In this document: positions 16,543-25,937 of the stretch, one piece after another
Numbering within the stretch: position 1 is the first letter of the stretch
Layout: each line of letters begins with the position of its first letter
DNA from: Caballeronia sordidicola
GTDB taxonomy: Bacteria > Pseudomonadota > Gammaproteobacteria > Burkholderiales > Burkholderiaceae
Length of the DNA: 64,000 nt
NCBI RefSeq assembly: GCF_000729995.1
Contig: NZ_JNFG01000012.1
Span: forward strand, 1 to 64,000
Direction: 5' to 3'
Translations under genes and position numbers: made by a program
The notes under the pieces: model-generated
Told to the model about the DNA's origin: nothing
The model's database searches: none
What the model saw: only the letters and a program-made list of their open reading frames with translations

Positions 16543-17907
16543 ATGAACCCATCGCTTTTGCACGCGTTCCGCCGCCATTTAATGAGGCCTTCGCTGCGCA
16601 ACAATCTCATCGTTGCGCTGGCGGTGCTGGTCAGCGTCGTCGCCGTTGCGCAGAGTCTCAGTACTTATCAGCTCTGCCGCACGGGCATGAGCGCGCTGCT
16701 CGACCTGCGCCTTGAGCAGGTCGCCTTGCGCATGCGAGGCGATCTCGCCGATGCCATCCCGAGCGCGCCCGCGCGCGGCTCGCAACCGGCGCGCGATATT
16801 GTGATCACCATCCGCAAGCCCGGCACCGATGTCCCATTACGCTCCACCGAGCCGTCACTGTCGCTGCCCGAAAGCGCCCCGGCGGGATTTTCTTCGGAGA
16901 ACGTGAATGGCGAACGCTGGCGCATCTACACGCTGCGCCAGGACGAGAGCGTGATCCAGGTGGCGCAGCGTTCGTCGGTACGCGACGAGCTCGTGCGCGA
17001 AGCCGCGCTCACCACGCTCTGGCCCACGCTGATCCTGTTACCTCTGGTGCTCTTTGCTGTAGTCGTGATCGTGCATCGCACGCTGCGGCGGCTGACGCCG
17101 CTCGGGCAGGCAGCGCAATCCATCGATGCCGCGCATCTGCAGCCACTGCCCGTTGCAGGTGTGCCGGGTGAAGTGCTGCCGTTTGTCGAATCGATCAACC
17201 GCATGATCGCGCGGCTTGCACAGGTGATCGAATCCGAGCGCAAGTTCATTGCCGAAGCCGCCCACGAACTGCGCACGCCGCTCACCGCGCTCCAGTTGCA
17301 GGCCGACAACCTGCAGCCGCATATTGTTGCCGGCAACCAGGAGCGCTTTCAGGAATTGCGCAGCGGGATTACGCGCAGCGGCATGCTGATCGGGCAGTTG
17401 CTGCGGCTCGCGCGCGCGGACGCGCCGCTTGACGCTGCGATCGAGCCTGCCGATGTTTCGCCCATCGTGGTCGATGCCGTCTCCGGGGTGCTGCCGATTG
17501 CGGCGGCGCGGGGTATCGATATTGGCGCGGAAGCCATGCTCGCCGACAAGGTCGCCGCTTCGGGCGCGGATGTCGCCATTGCGGTCAAGAATCTCGTGAG
17601 CAATGCGGTGCGATACACGCCGGATGGAGGCACGATCGACCTGCGCATGCGCCGCGAGGCGAACGCCCTATGGATCGAGGTTACGGACACCGGTCCGGGC
17701 ATTGCGGAGGAGTCGCTGCCGCGTGTCTTCGACCGATTTTTTCGGGCGAACCTGGACACGCACGCGGATGTGGAAGGTACCGGTCTCGGCCTGTCGATCG
17801 TGAAAGCGATCACGGCAAAATATGGCGGCGAGGCGGTTATTCAGAACCGCCGCGACGGCCACTCAGGGATTGTTGCGGCGGTCAGTTTTCCGCTGGCTGG
17901 CGTGTGA
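16543..17907 (+). CDS. Sensor histidine kinase, QseC-like
   Basis: The 454-residue kinase has a first membrane helix (about 19-41), a periplasmic domain of about 110 residues, a second helix (about 155-180), a HAMP-like linker, the dimerisation domain with phospho-acceptor His241 in AAHELRTPLTAL and a complete ATPase domain (NLVSNAVRYTP; DTGPGI; FDRFFRA; GTGLGLSI). It autophosphorylates on His241 and passes the phosphate to the regulator encoded 54 bp downstream. The order kinase-then-regulator is the reverse of E. coli qseBC. Its signal is unknown; an envelope cue is plausible given the small exported proteins around it. Confidence 0.9.
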   Translation: MNPSLLHAFRRHLMRPSLRNNLIVALAVLVSVVAVAQSLSTYQLCRTGMSALLDLRLEQVALRMRGDLADAIPSAPARGSQPARDIVITIRKPGTDVPLRSTEPSLSLPESAPAGFSSENVNGERWRIYTLRQDESVIQVAQRSSVRDELVREAALTTLWPTLILLPLVLFAVVVIVHRTLRRLTPLGQAAQSIDAAHLQPLPVAGVPGEVLPFVESINRMIARLAQVIESERKFIAEAAHELRTPLTALQLQADNLQPHIVAGNQERFQELRSGITRSGMLIGQLLRLARADAPLDAAIEPADVSPIVVDAVSGVLPIAAARGIDIGAEAMLADKVAASGADVAIAVKNLVSNAVRYTPDGGTIDLRMRREANALWIEVTDTGPGIAEESLPRVFDRFFRANLDTHADVEGTGLGLSIVKAITAKYGGEAVIQNRRDGHSGIVAAVSFPLAGV

Positions 17908-17961
17908 GAATAAGGTCAACAGCGTGCAGTCCAATGCAGCATCGTGTTTTTGGAGAAAAGC

Positions 17962-18651
17962 ATGAGAGTCCTGCTGGTCGAAGACGATCTCCAGATCGGG
18001 CAAAGCCTGTTGCGTGCACTGAAGGATGCGGACTACGCCGTTGACTGGGTGCGCGACGGCCTGGCTGGACGCGAGGCCATGAGCGCCGCCGACTACACCG
18101 TCGTGCTGCTCGACATCGGCTTGCCGGGCATGTCGGGCATCGACCTGCTGCGCGCTGCGCGCGCGGGTGGCAATCCGGTACCGGTGCTGATCCTGACCGC
18201 GGTCGATGATCTCGATACGCGCATCCAGGGCCTCGATATTGGCGCAGACGATTACCTGCTCAAGCCCTTCGAAGTCGGCGAACTGCTCGCCCGTATTCGA
18301 GCGGTGCTGCGGCGCAAGGCGGGTTACGCCGTTTCCCGCCTCGGCGATGACACCCTGTGCCTGAATCTCGACCAGCGCACGCTGACGTTCGGCGACAAAG
18401 CGGGCGCCTTATCCGCGCGCGAATTCGCGTTGATGCACGCGCTGCTCGAACATCCGGGAACGATCTTCTCGCGTGGGCAGATCGAGGACAAGCTGTACGG
18501 CTGGGGCAAGGAAGTGGAGAGCAATGCCGTCGATGTGCTGATCCATTCAGTGCGCAAGAAATTCGGCCAGGGCGTGATCCGCAATGTGCGCGGACTCGGC
18601 TGGACGGTCATGCTCGGCACGCCGAACGAGCGCAAATCCTCCGACGACTGA
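17962..18651 (+). CDS. OmpR-family response regulator, QseB/PmrA-like
   Basis: The 229-residue protein has a receiver domain (VEDDLQIGQ, acceptor Asp51 in VLLDIGLPGMSG, Lys in LLKPFEV) and an OmpR/PhoB winged helix (about 130-220; LSAREFALMHALLEHPG, then SNAVDVLIHSVRKK). GGAG precedes ATG 17962, which lies six codons inside the frame. Members of this class bind two hexamers spaced 11 bp apart. Four such pairs with the consensus CTCATT lie close by (13683, 16189, 16469, 20023), which makes this the likely regulator of the neighbouring small envelope genes. Confidence 0.92.
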   Translation: MRVLLVEDDLQIGQSLLRALKDADYAVDWVRDGLAGREAMSAADYTVVLLDIGLPGMSGIDLLRAARAGGNPVPVLILTAVDDLDTRIQGLDIGADDYLLKPFEVGELLARIRAVLRRKAGYAVSRLGDDTLCLNLDQRTLTFGDKAGALSAREFALMHALLEHPGTIFSRGQIEDKLYGWGKEVESNAVDVLIHSVRKKFGQGVIRNVRGLGWTVMLGTPNERKSSDD

Positions 18652-18660
18652 GCGAGGCCC

Positions 18661-19161
18661 ATGGGAATCGTCCGCGTTTCGAAACTGCTGCTCGTGATGG
18701 CGATGGCGCTGCTCGCGTCGCTCGTGAGCTTCGGCAACCTCACCGACTACGGCAGCAACCTCACGTTCGTGCAGCATGTGTTCCTCATGGACACGACCTT
18801 TCCCGGCAACGCGAACATGTATCGCGCGATTTCATCGCCGGTGGTGCAGAACGCGGGTTACATGCTGATCATTGCGCTCGAAACGGCGACCGCGGTGTGC
18901 TGCTGGATCGGCGCATTCAATATCTGGCGCGCGCGCCGGGCGACCGGACCGGCGTTCACGCAGTCGAAACGGATGGCGATTGCGGGACTCACGCTTGGCT
19001 TTCTCACGTGGCAAGTCTCGTTCATGTCGATTGGCGGTGAATGGTTCGACATGTGGATGTCGACTACCTGGAACGGAGAGGAAAGTGCGTTCCGCTTCTT
19101 TGCGACCTTTGCGCTCGTGTTGATTTTCGTGAGTCTTCGCAATGACGATATCGCTGAGTAG
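18661..19161 (+). CDS. DUF2165 membrane protein
   Basis: The 166-residue protein is a DUF2165 small integral membrane protein. Four hydrophobic helices are visible, the first at 7-25, and family landmarks include LVSFGNLTDYGSNL, MYRAISSPVVQNAGY and the C-terminal WQVSFMSIGGEWFDMWMS. The function is not known. It begins 9 bp after the response-regulator stop and overlaps the cytochrome gene by 20 bp, so the four genes kinase, regulator, DUF2165 and cytochrome c appear to form one operon. Confidence 0.88.
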   Translation: MGIVRVSKLLLVMAMALLASLVSFGNLTDYGSNLTFVQHVFLMDTTFPGNANMYRAISSPVVQNAGYMLIIALETATAVCCWIGAFNIWRARRATGPAFTQSKRMAIAGLTLGFLTWQVSFMSIGGEWFDMWMSTTWNGEESAFRFFATFALVLIFVSLRNDDIAE

Positions 19162-19969
19162 GCTCGCATTGGTGCAGGCAATGTTAACGCTCTTCACGTC
19201 TTTTCCCGCCATGGCTGCGGCCCTGCTGATTGATACGGGTAAGCCGGCCACGATTACGACTGAAGCGTTACTCGCCATGCCCGGCGCCGCGACGATCCAG
19301 GTCCCGGACGACGTCGCCTTCCATCGCACGATGACCTACCGAGCCGTACCATTGCGCTCGCTGCCCGGCGTGCGAACATTGCCCGCCGATGCCGAATTGC
19401 AAATCACCGCAACCGATGGCTTCGTCACTAACCTGCCTGCGGCGCTCGTGCGCGGCGATAGTGGTCACGGCGCGACGCCGTGGCTTGCGATCGAACCGCA
19501 TGACAAGCCTTGGCCGCGGACGTCGAAGGGAACGGATATCGGTCCGTTCTATCTCGTCTGGATCAATCCGGGCGCGTCGGGCGTGATGAGCGAACAGTGG
19601 CCGTACCAGATCAACGCCATCCGTGTGGTGGCGTCGCGCGCGGCGAAGTGGCCGCAACTCGCCGTGGATAACAGCGTGCCGGCAAACTCGCCCATTCGCC
19701 GCGGACAAACGCTCTTTGCGACGCAGTGCATGGTTTGTCATCGGATGAATGGCGCAGGCGACGCGTCGGTTGGCCCGGATCTGAACCTTCCGCGTAATCC
19801 GACCGAGTACTTTCAGGCGTGGGCACTAAGGGCCTATATTCGCGATCCGAAATCAATCCGGGAATGGTCCGGCATGAAGATGCCAGGCTTCGACAAAGCT
19901 AACCTTAGCGATCCCGACCTCGACGCGATCATCGCTTATCTGGGCTACATGGCGCAAAGGCGCAAGTAG
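19142..19969 (+). CDS. Periplasmic c-type cytochrome with N-terminal redox-partner-like domain
   Basis: The 275-residue protein has a signal peptide (cleavage after MAA near residue 26), then about 160 residues resembling the molybdopterin-domain partners of the sulfite-oxidase type (TITTEALLAMPGAATIQV; MTYRAVPLRSL; QITATDGFVTNLP) and finally a class I cytochrome c domain with the haem motif CMVCH (196-200) and a Met in MKMPGF as likely axial ligand. It should carry electrons in the periplasm. It is translationally overlapped with the DUF2165 gene; the pairing may form a small respiratory side branch, which is an inference. Confidence 0.8.
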   Translation: MTISLSRLALVQAMLTLFTSFPAMAAALLIDTGKPATITTEALLAMPGAATIQVPDDVAFHRTMTYRAVPLRSLPGVRTLPADAELQITATDGFVTNLPAALVRGDSGHGATPWLAIEPHDKPWPRTSKGTDIGPFYLVWINPGASGVMSEQWPYQINAIRVVASRAAKWPQLAVDNSVPANSPIRRGQTLFATQCMVCHRMNGAGDASVGPDLNLPRNPTEYFQAWALRAYIRDPKSIREWSGMKMPGFDKANLSDPDLDAIIAYLGYMAQRRK

Positions 19970-20022
19970 CTGCGCGCTCGGCGAAGGCCTGCGATGCGCC
20001 GACTGAGGCCACAACACCACCG

Positions 20023-20039
20023 CTCATTCTTCTCTAATT
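20023..20039 (+). promoter_or_regulatory. Direct-repeat box 4 (CTCATT-N5-CTAATT)
   Basis: CTCATT and CTAATT are separated by CTTCT, one mismatch from the consensus of the three other boxes. It lies 87 bp before the ATG of the Spy-like gene and is oriented towards it. Confidence 0.55.
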
Positions 20040-20126
20040 GTTGGTCGTTACGATTCGTTGCATGGATTCGGCAGCAAGCATTTCTTGCCAGTTCAGATCA
20101 ACGACTAAACCATCAGGAGAAGCATC

Positions 20127-20612
20127 ATGTTAGTGAAGACAACGCGCATTCTCGTCGCAGCCGCTGCCGTAATCGCAGTGACAATTGGATCGATCGGATC
20201 GGCCCAGGCCGGCACGCTCGCCGCGCCGGCGGGCAATCAATTTATCGAAGAAATGAAAACGTTGCAGCCGCAGCTGAATCTCAGTACCACGCAACAGACG
20301 GCTTATGACGTTGCCATGGACACCATGCGTCAAAGCCATGTCACGGCGCGGATGAATGAAGATCAGCTTCAGCAACAGTTCCAGTCGGCGCAGCAAACGC
20401 CAATTCTCGATCTGCGCGCTATTCATGCAGCGAACCTGAAGGTGGAAAAGGAGGACGCGCAGGCACGCGAGCAGTCGGCCAATGCATGGATTACCTTCTA
20501 CGACGGCTTGAACAACAGCCAAAAGACTGCAGTCAGTTCACTGCTCAAGGAGCAGTTTGCCGCGATTCAGAATCATCCCGGCAAGCCGTATGAACCGAGG
20601 ACCGGCTTGTGA
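20127..20612 (+). CDS. Periplasmic Spy/CpxP-like protein
   Basis: The 161-residue product has a Sec signal (cleavage after AQA near residue 30) and an all-helical mature part with LNLSTTQQTAYDVAMDTM in the place of the LTxxQ-like motif, followed by long amphipathic helices rich in Gln and Ala. The Spy/CpxP family comprises ATP-independent periplasmic chaperones and stress feedback sensors. CAGGAG precedes the ATG. A terminator-like hairpin follows. Its box-4 sequence ties it to the neighbouring two-component system, fitting a CpxP-like feedback role, though homology is weak and this is inference. Confidence 0.7.
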   Translation: MLVKTTRILVAAAAVIAVTIGSIGSAQAGTLAAPAGNQFIEEMKTLQPQLNLSTTQQTAYDVAMDTMRQSHVTARMNEDQLQQQFQSAQQTPILDLRAIHAANLKVEKEDAQAREQSANAWITFYDGLNNSQKTAVSSLLKEQFAAIQNHPGKPYEPRTGL

Positions 20613-20669
20613 TTATGGTTGACCCTTGCGACGCGCAAACTCGCCCGAGCACCGCTTCATGCAGTTCTC

Positions 20670-20700
20670 GACGCGTAGCGAGCGCGTCAGGTTTGTTTCT
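20670..20700 (+). terminator. Terminator-like hairpin after the Spy-like gene
   Basis: GACGCG pairs with CGCGTC around a 7-base loop and is followed by a T-rich run (TTTGTTT). It lies between the convergent Spy-like and transporter genes. Confidence 0.5.
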
Positions 20701-20728
20701 CCAAAGCGTCCTGCGATATTCGACTCGA

Positions 20729-22015
20729 TCAGCGCTTAATCAGCATCGACATAACCGCGCTCGCCGCGCACAGTCCCGCGACAATCGGAAAGATGATCGA
20801 CGTATTGCCCGTTGAATCAATCATGTGGCCGATGACCGGTTCGCCAATGCCCGCGAATATATAGGACATGGTATTGAGGACGCCGGTCGCAGTACCCGCA
20901 ACGCGACGACCAAAAATGTCCGGACAGAGCGCCCAGAACGATGACGCCGGGCCGAAGACAAAAAATCCGCAAAGGAACAGCAGGGCAATCGCGAGCATGC
21001 TTGCGTGCGGCACGAACATCATGAAGATCGCCGTGGTCGATGCCAGCACCATGTACCAGACGATCGCGACATAGCGCCTCCCCTGAAACAGCACGTCGGA
21101 AATCCAGCTGTTCGATAGTGAGCCAAGCGCCATGCCTACAGGCAGCGCAACCGTGATCCACTTCGGATCGATCAGCGCTGATGAAGTCTTCCAGTCCATG
21201 CCGAGAAAATGGACCGGCACCCAGACGACCAATGCGTATCGTGCGGCGTTCTGGAAACCGATGGCAAGCCCGGTGATATAGAGCTTCCAGTTTCGCAGCA
21301 CGATTGCGTATCGCTGTGCGCTCGTCAAATCATCCTGTACTGCAGGCGGCGCGATGTCACCTGCGGGTTCAACAGCGTGAAGATGCTTGTCTTCAGGACG
21401 CTCCGATACAAACAGCAAGACCACCAGCGCGCCGAGCAGCATCGACAGGGGAGCGAGTCTAAAGATCCAGATCCAGCCGAGATGCATCGAGCCGAGAATG
21501 AGAACGGGAAAAACATAAGCGAGCACGGACGAGAATCCGGAAAATCCGATATAGACGCCGTACACAAAACCGCGATGTTTGTGATCCCACCAGTTCGACA
21601 GCAAGCGGCTGCCCGGCGCGAAACCCATCGACTGAAAGTAGCCGTTGGCGCCCCATGCAAGCAGGAAAAACAAGAACGTGTGGCCGAAGCTGAAAACCCA
21701 GTTCGCCGCGAGCGAGAGAACTGCACCGGCGATCATCATTGCCTTGCCGCCGAGTTTATCGCCCAGGTTGCCGTTGATGAATTGGCCGCCTGCATAGCAC
21801 CACAACATCGTTGCGCTGATCCAGCCGATCTGGTATTTCGACAAGCCGTAATCGTGCTGGATGCCGGACACCGCAAAGCCCAGGGTCTGGCGCCCGGTGT
21901 AATAGAAGAGATAGCAGAACGTGACGCCAATGAGCGCGCGCCATTTGTATTGACTGAAAGTAGCGTCCCGCGATATTGGTTTGTATTGCAAAGTATTGGG
22001 TGTATCTGAGGGCAT
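20729..22015 (-). CDS. phnB: OPA-type MFS transporter, probable phosphonoacetate importer
   Basis: This 428-residue protein has 12 membrane helices and the signature of organophosphate:phosphate antiporters such as GlpT and UhpT (YYTGRQTLGFAVSGI, then WCYAGGQFINGNLGDKLGGK). It lies 47 bp downstream of phnA on the same strand and should form an operon with it. In Pseudomonas fluorescens 23F the phosphonoacetate operon has the same set: hydrolase phnA, a GlpT-like carrier phnB and a LysR gene phnR. I therefore infer uptake of phosphonoacetate. The symbol rests on this gene order, not on a direct alignment. Confidence 0.82.
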   Translation of the reverse strand: MPSDTPNTLQYKPISRDATFSQYKWRALIGVTFCYLFYYTGRQTLGFAVSGIQHDYGLSKYQIGWISATMLWCYAGGQFINGNLGDKLGGKAMMIAGAVLSLAANWVFSFGHTFLFFLLAWGANGYFQSMGFAPGSRLLSNWWDHKHRGFVYGVYIGFSGFSSVLAYVFPVLILGSMHLGWIWIFRLAPLSMLLGALVVLLFVSERPEDKHLHAVEPAGDIAPPAVQDDLTSAQRYAIVLRNWKLYITGLAIGFQNAARYALVVWVPVHFLGMDWKTSSALIDPKWITVALPVGMALGSLSNSWISDVLFQGRRYVAIVWYMVLASTTAIFMMFVPHASMLAIALLFLCGFFVFGPASSFWALCPDIFGRRVAGTATGVLNTMSYIFAGIGEPVIGHMIDSTGNTSIIFPIVAGLCAASAVMSMLIKR

Positions 22016-22062
22016 GTCTGTCTCCGTGCGGCGCGCAGTCTTCGCTGCGCTAGCCGGTTACT

Positions 22063-23292
<1,230 letters not shown>

Positions 23293-23367
23293 TCACCTCT
23301 CTCGTTGAGCTGATGCCAGCGTATGATGGGTTGCTTTCTCACACAATCGCTAAAAACTAGCCGAACC

Positions 23368-23384
23368 TGTGTATAAAACTCACA
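23368..23384. promoter_or_regulatory. Inverted repeat at the start of the LysR gene
   Basis: TGTG and CACA flank nine bases (23368-23371 and 23381-23384) directly before the ATG at 23386. The spacing resembles the short arms of LysR binding sites. It occupies the place where a ribosome-binding site should be, and none is visible. Confidence 0.4.
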
Positions 23385-23385
23385 T

Positions 23386-24276
23386 ATGAGACAAAAGCTC
23401 CCGCCGCTTAACGCGTTGCGGATATTCGAAGTTGCAGCTCGTGCCGGAAGTTATTCGGCCGCCGCGCGAGAACTGAACCTGACCCACGGCGCGGTCAGCC
23501 GGCAAATCGCGAGTCTCGAGGACTGGCTGGGCCAGCCGTTGTTCGTGCGCGAGGGGCAAAGCATGGTGGCGTCTTCTCATGCCCGGGCGCTCGCCCGCGA
23601 AATCAGCGCCGCGTTCGACCACATTGCGGACGCCGCGGAACGCTACGGGAAGAACCGGCATGTAAAAGTCATTCGGGTCAGCGCATCGGCCACGGTCGCC
23701 ATGCGCTGGCTAATCCCGCAGCTGCCTTTATTTGCCGGCACATTTCCGGACGTGGATGTGCGCGTTTCAACCGCGATGTCCACGGAGCCCGCATTCACGG
23801 GAAGCTTCGACGTTGCAATACGGCGGGACATACCGAGTGGCGGCCAATTTCAGGCGTGGCCGTTGTTCCGGGAATCGAATACCGTGATTGCGAGCCCGTC
23901 GCTGCTCGCCCGTTCGGGCATCACGACCGTTGAGCAGCTTGCCGCCGAGACCTGGCTGTCGAGCGAAACCCGCCCGGGCGACTGGGAGGCGTGGGTCGAA
24001 GCCGCGCACCAGCCCACGCTTCGAGCCAGCAGAACCTTACGGTTCGACCATTTTTTTGTGACCTTGCAGGCAGTAGCCGATGGGCTCGGTTTCGGCATAG
24101 GCCCATTTCCTACGCTCGATACCGATTGCGTAAGCGGTCGGTTGGAAAAGCCATTTCCCGATTTGCTCTCGCCGGGCTCGACCTACTACGCGTTGGTGCC
24201 GCTTGACGCTGACAAGCCAGTCCATATGAGAGCGTTCGTCGATTGGCTGCAATCCGTCAGCGCGAAGGAAACGTAA
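23386..24276 (+). CDS. phnR: LysR-family regulator, probable PhnR
   Basis: The 296-residue protein belongs to the GcvA-like branch of LysR regulators: MRQKLPPLNALRIFEVAARA opens the helix-turn-helix domain (about 7-65, with AARELNLTHGAVSRQIASLE), followed by an effector domain. It is divergent from phnA with a 96-bp gap, the standard arrangement for a LysR regulator and its target. In the characterised Pseudomonas operon PhnR activates phnAB with phosphonoacetate or 2-phosphonopropionate as inducer. No Shine-Dalgarno sequence precedes the ATG. The C-terminus converges with the CGNR gene. Confidence 0.85.
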   Translation: MRQKLPPLNALRIFEVAARAGSYSAAARELNLTHGAVSRQIASLEDWLGQPLFVREGQSMVASSHARALAREISAAFDHIADAAERYGKNRHVKVIRVSASATVAMRWLIPQLPLFAGTFPDVDVRVSTAMSTEPAFTGSFDVAIRRDIPSGGQFQAWPLFRESNTVIASPSLLARSGITTVEQLAAETWLSSETRPGDWEAWVEAAHQPTLRASRTLRFDHFFVTLQAVADGLGFGIGPFPTLDTDCVSGRLEKPFPDLLSPGSTYYALVPLDADKPVHMRAFVDWLQSVSAKET

Positions 24277-24347
24277 ATCGCGGTGCCTGACGCGCGAGAG
24301 CGCGGATGGTGCCGGCGGCCTCAGATCGTTTCGAATCAAACCGCGCT

Positions 24348-24971
24348 TCAACCTTGTTCCTTGATCCGGTTCCGATGCGCCGCTTGCTTTGCCCGGTTAC
24401 CGCAAGCCGCCATGCTGCACCAGCGCCGCGCATGCCCCCGGGTGTGATCGGCGAACAGCAGGGTGCAGGTCGGACCTTCGCACGCCTTCACGTAGGTGAA
24501 GTCCTCCTCGCAAACCAGCTTCGCCAGGATCTCTCCGATCGGCAGAAGCAGCGACTCCGGTGAACTCCAGCGCCGCGAGCGTTCGAACGTGAGGGCACCC
24601 GTCGTCTCATGTTCATGAGCGACGATTTTCCCGAAGGCTTCATCACGTGCGAGCAGCAGGTTCAGCGGCTCCAGCTCACGCAGATCCGCCGCCCCTAGCG
24701 TTCTGCCCTTGCGCTCACGGACGAACACCCTGAACCATTCACGCAGACTGCGCGCCTGATCCGCCAGTCGATCGAGCTCGCCGGGCATTGCACGCTCGCG
24801 CATCGTGCGCAGCACTTCTGCGGGTACCAGTTGCGACTGCTCGAGCCAGGTCAGCAGGCCATCGCCATCATCGATCCAGTCGATTGGAGCATCGACCGGC
24901 GTCGCTATCGAATTCAAAAAATCCAGGCCGGCTGAATCGGCTATGAACATCGCGGGAACTTGCTGGGACAT
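24348..24971 (-). CDS. CGNR zinc-finger (ABATE-domain) protein
   Basis: The 207-residue protein has an N-terminal ABATE domain (about 8-150; LDFLNSIATP near the start, then a helical region) and a C-terminal CGNR zinc finger with CEGPTC, a 15-residue spacer and WCSMAACGNRAKQAAHR. Four cysteines can bind zinc and the CGNR tail is thought to bind DNA. Members are predicted stress-linked transcription regulators. It is divergent from the hydrolase-SDR operon and the gap holds repeated AACCTTCT elements, so it probably controls both itself and that operon. Confidence 0.88.
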   Translation of the reverse strand: MSQQVPAMFIADSAGLDFLNSIATPVDAPIDWIDDGDGLLTWLEQSQLVPAEVLRTMRERAMPGELDRLADQARSLREWFRVFVRERKGRTLGAADLRELEPLNLLLARDEAFGKIVAHEHETTGALTFERSRRWSSPESLLLPIGEILAKLVCEEDFTYVKACEGPTCTLLFADHTRGHARRWCSMAACGNRAKQAAHRNRIKEQG

Positions 24972-24994
24972 TGCTTACCTCAAAGCTGGACAAA

Positions 24995-25065
24995 ATAACC
25001 TTCTCAAAGAGAGTTGACAGGTTACCATATTCTCGAATAACCTTCTTAAATGAATTAAGAGGGTT
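24995..25065. promoter_or_regulatory. Divergent operator region: direct repeat and palindrome
   Basis: ATAACCTTCT occurs at 24995-25004 and again at 25037-25046, 42 bp apart (four DNA turns). The second copy is one arm of an imperfect palindrome, AACCTTCTTAA (25039-25049) against TTAAGAGGGTT (25055-25065), 10 of 11 pairs matching. A TTGACA hexamer at 25014-25019 lies between them. The site sits between the CGNR gene and the divergent hydrolase operon and is a good candidate for CGNR-protein binding. Confidence 0.55.
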
Positions 25066-25139
25066 ACGGAATCTGACGATTAGCTTGCCGCCATCAGCTT
25101 GGCGCGCAGATGGATTTACCTCTCAATATGGAGACGAAC

Positions 25140-25850
25140 ATGTCTGAAAGGAATGTGAAAGTCGTACTTGTCCCCGGCGCCTGGGCCGACGGTTCAAGCT
25201 GGAGTAAAGTCATAAATGGACTCCAGTCAAATGGAGTTAATGCGGTTACTGTCCCTGTCCCGCTAACGACATTGGACGACGACGTGGCGGCACTTGACCG
25301 AACCCTCGAACGGATCGATGGGCCTGTTGTGCTGGTGGGACACGCTTACGCAGGCGCGGTCATTGGCGCCGCACGCAATCCCAGGATCAAGGCGCTCGTC
25401 TACATCGCGGCGCTGGCGCCCGACGAGGGGGAAACGGTAGCCGATGTGTTCTATCGAAACGAGCCGCACCCCGTAGCGCCCAAGCTCGCTCCTGATAACC
25501 ACGGCTTGATCTGGTTGCCCGAGGAGGCGTTTGCCGCGGCCTTTGCTCAAAACGCATCCGCGCAGGAGTTGGCCGTGTTGACCGCTGTTCAGCGCCCGAT
25601 CTCGCCAGCTTGTATCAGCGTTCCGGTAGGACGGCCGCTTTGGAAGGACGTGCCGAGCTGGTATCTGCTGGCGGAGCAGGATCACATGATCGTCGCCGAG
25701 ACCCAGCGTTTCATGGCCGAGCGCATGAACGCGCGGGTGAGCTCGCACCCGGTCGACCACACACCGATCGTCACGGCACCCGGTTTCGTCGTTGATCTGA
25801 TTCTTCAGGCCGTGCGTGAAATTCGTGAAGTTCGTGAAGTGCGCGACTGA
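25140..25850 (+). CDS. Alpha/beta hydrolase-fold protein lacking the catalytic Ser
   Basis: This 236-residue protein resembles the small EstA/pyrethroid-hydrolase-like group: VVLVPGAWADGSSW at the start, a Leu-rich core, then the elbow VLVGHAYAGAVIGAA, and a late VDHTPIVTAP with a His. The elbow normally reads GHSxGG; here the nucleophile position is Ala69. GGAG precedes ATG 25140. The C-terminus carries a small repeat (REIREVREVRD). It is the first gene of a three-gene operon with another hydrolase and an SDR. It could be a non-catalytic or differently acting member. Confidence 0.82.
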   Translation: MSERNVKVVLVPGAWADGSSWSKVINGLQSNGVNAVTVPVPLTTLDDDVAALDRTLERIDGPVVLVGHAYAGAVIGAARNPRIKALVYIAALAPDEGETVADVFYRNEPHPVAPKLAPDNHGLIWLPEEAFAAAFAQNASAQELAVLTAVQRPISPACISVPVGRPLWKDVPSWYLLAEQDHMIVAETQRFMAERMNARVSSHPVDHTPIVTAPGFVVDLILQAVREIREVREVRD

Positions 25851-25937
25851 TGGACGTGGGGGCTTCGTGTCTTTGCATCGTCGCTTTGTCGCCAAGGGCA
25901 TCTGGCGTAACTGCAGGTATCAACGAGGAGAATCACC

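Noticed and set aside
25014..25042. Sigma-70 promoter with TTGACA at 25014
   Set aside because: The hexamer at the right distance (ATAACC) is a poor -10 element, so I list TTGACA only as part of the operator region.
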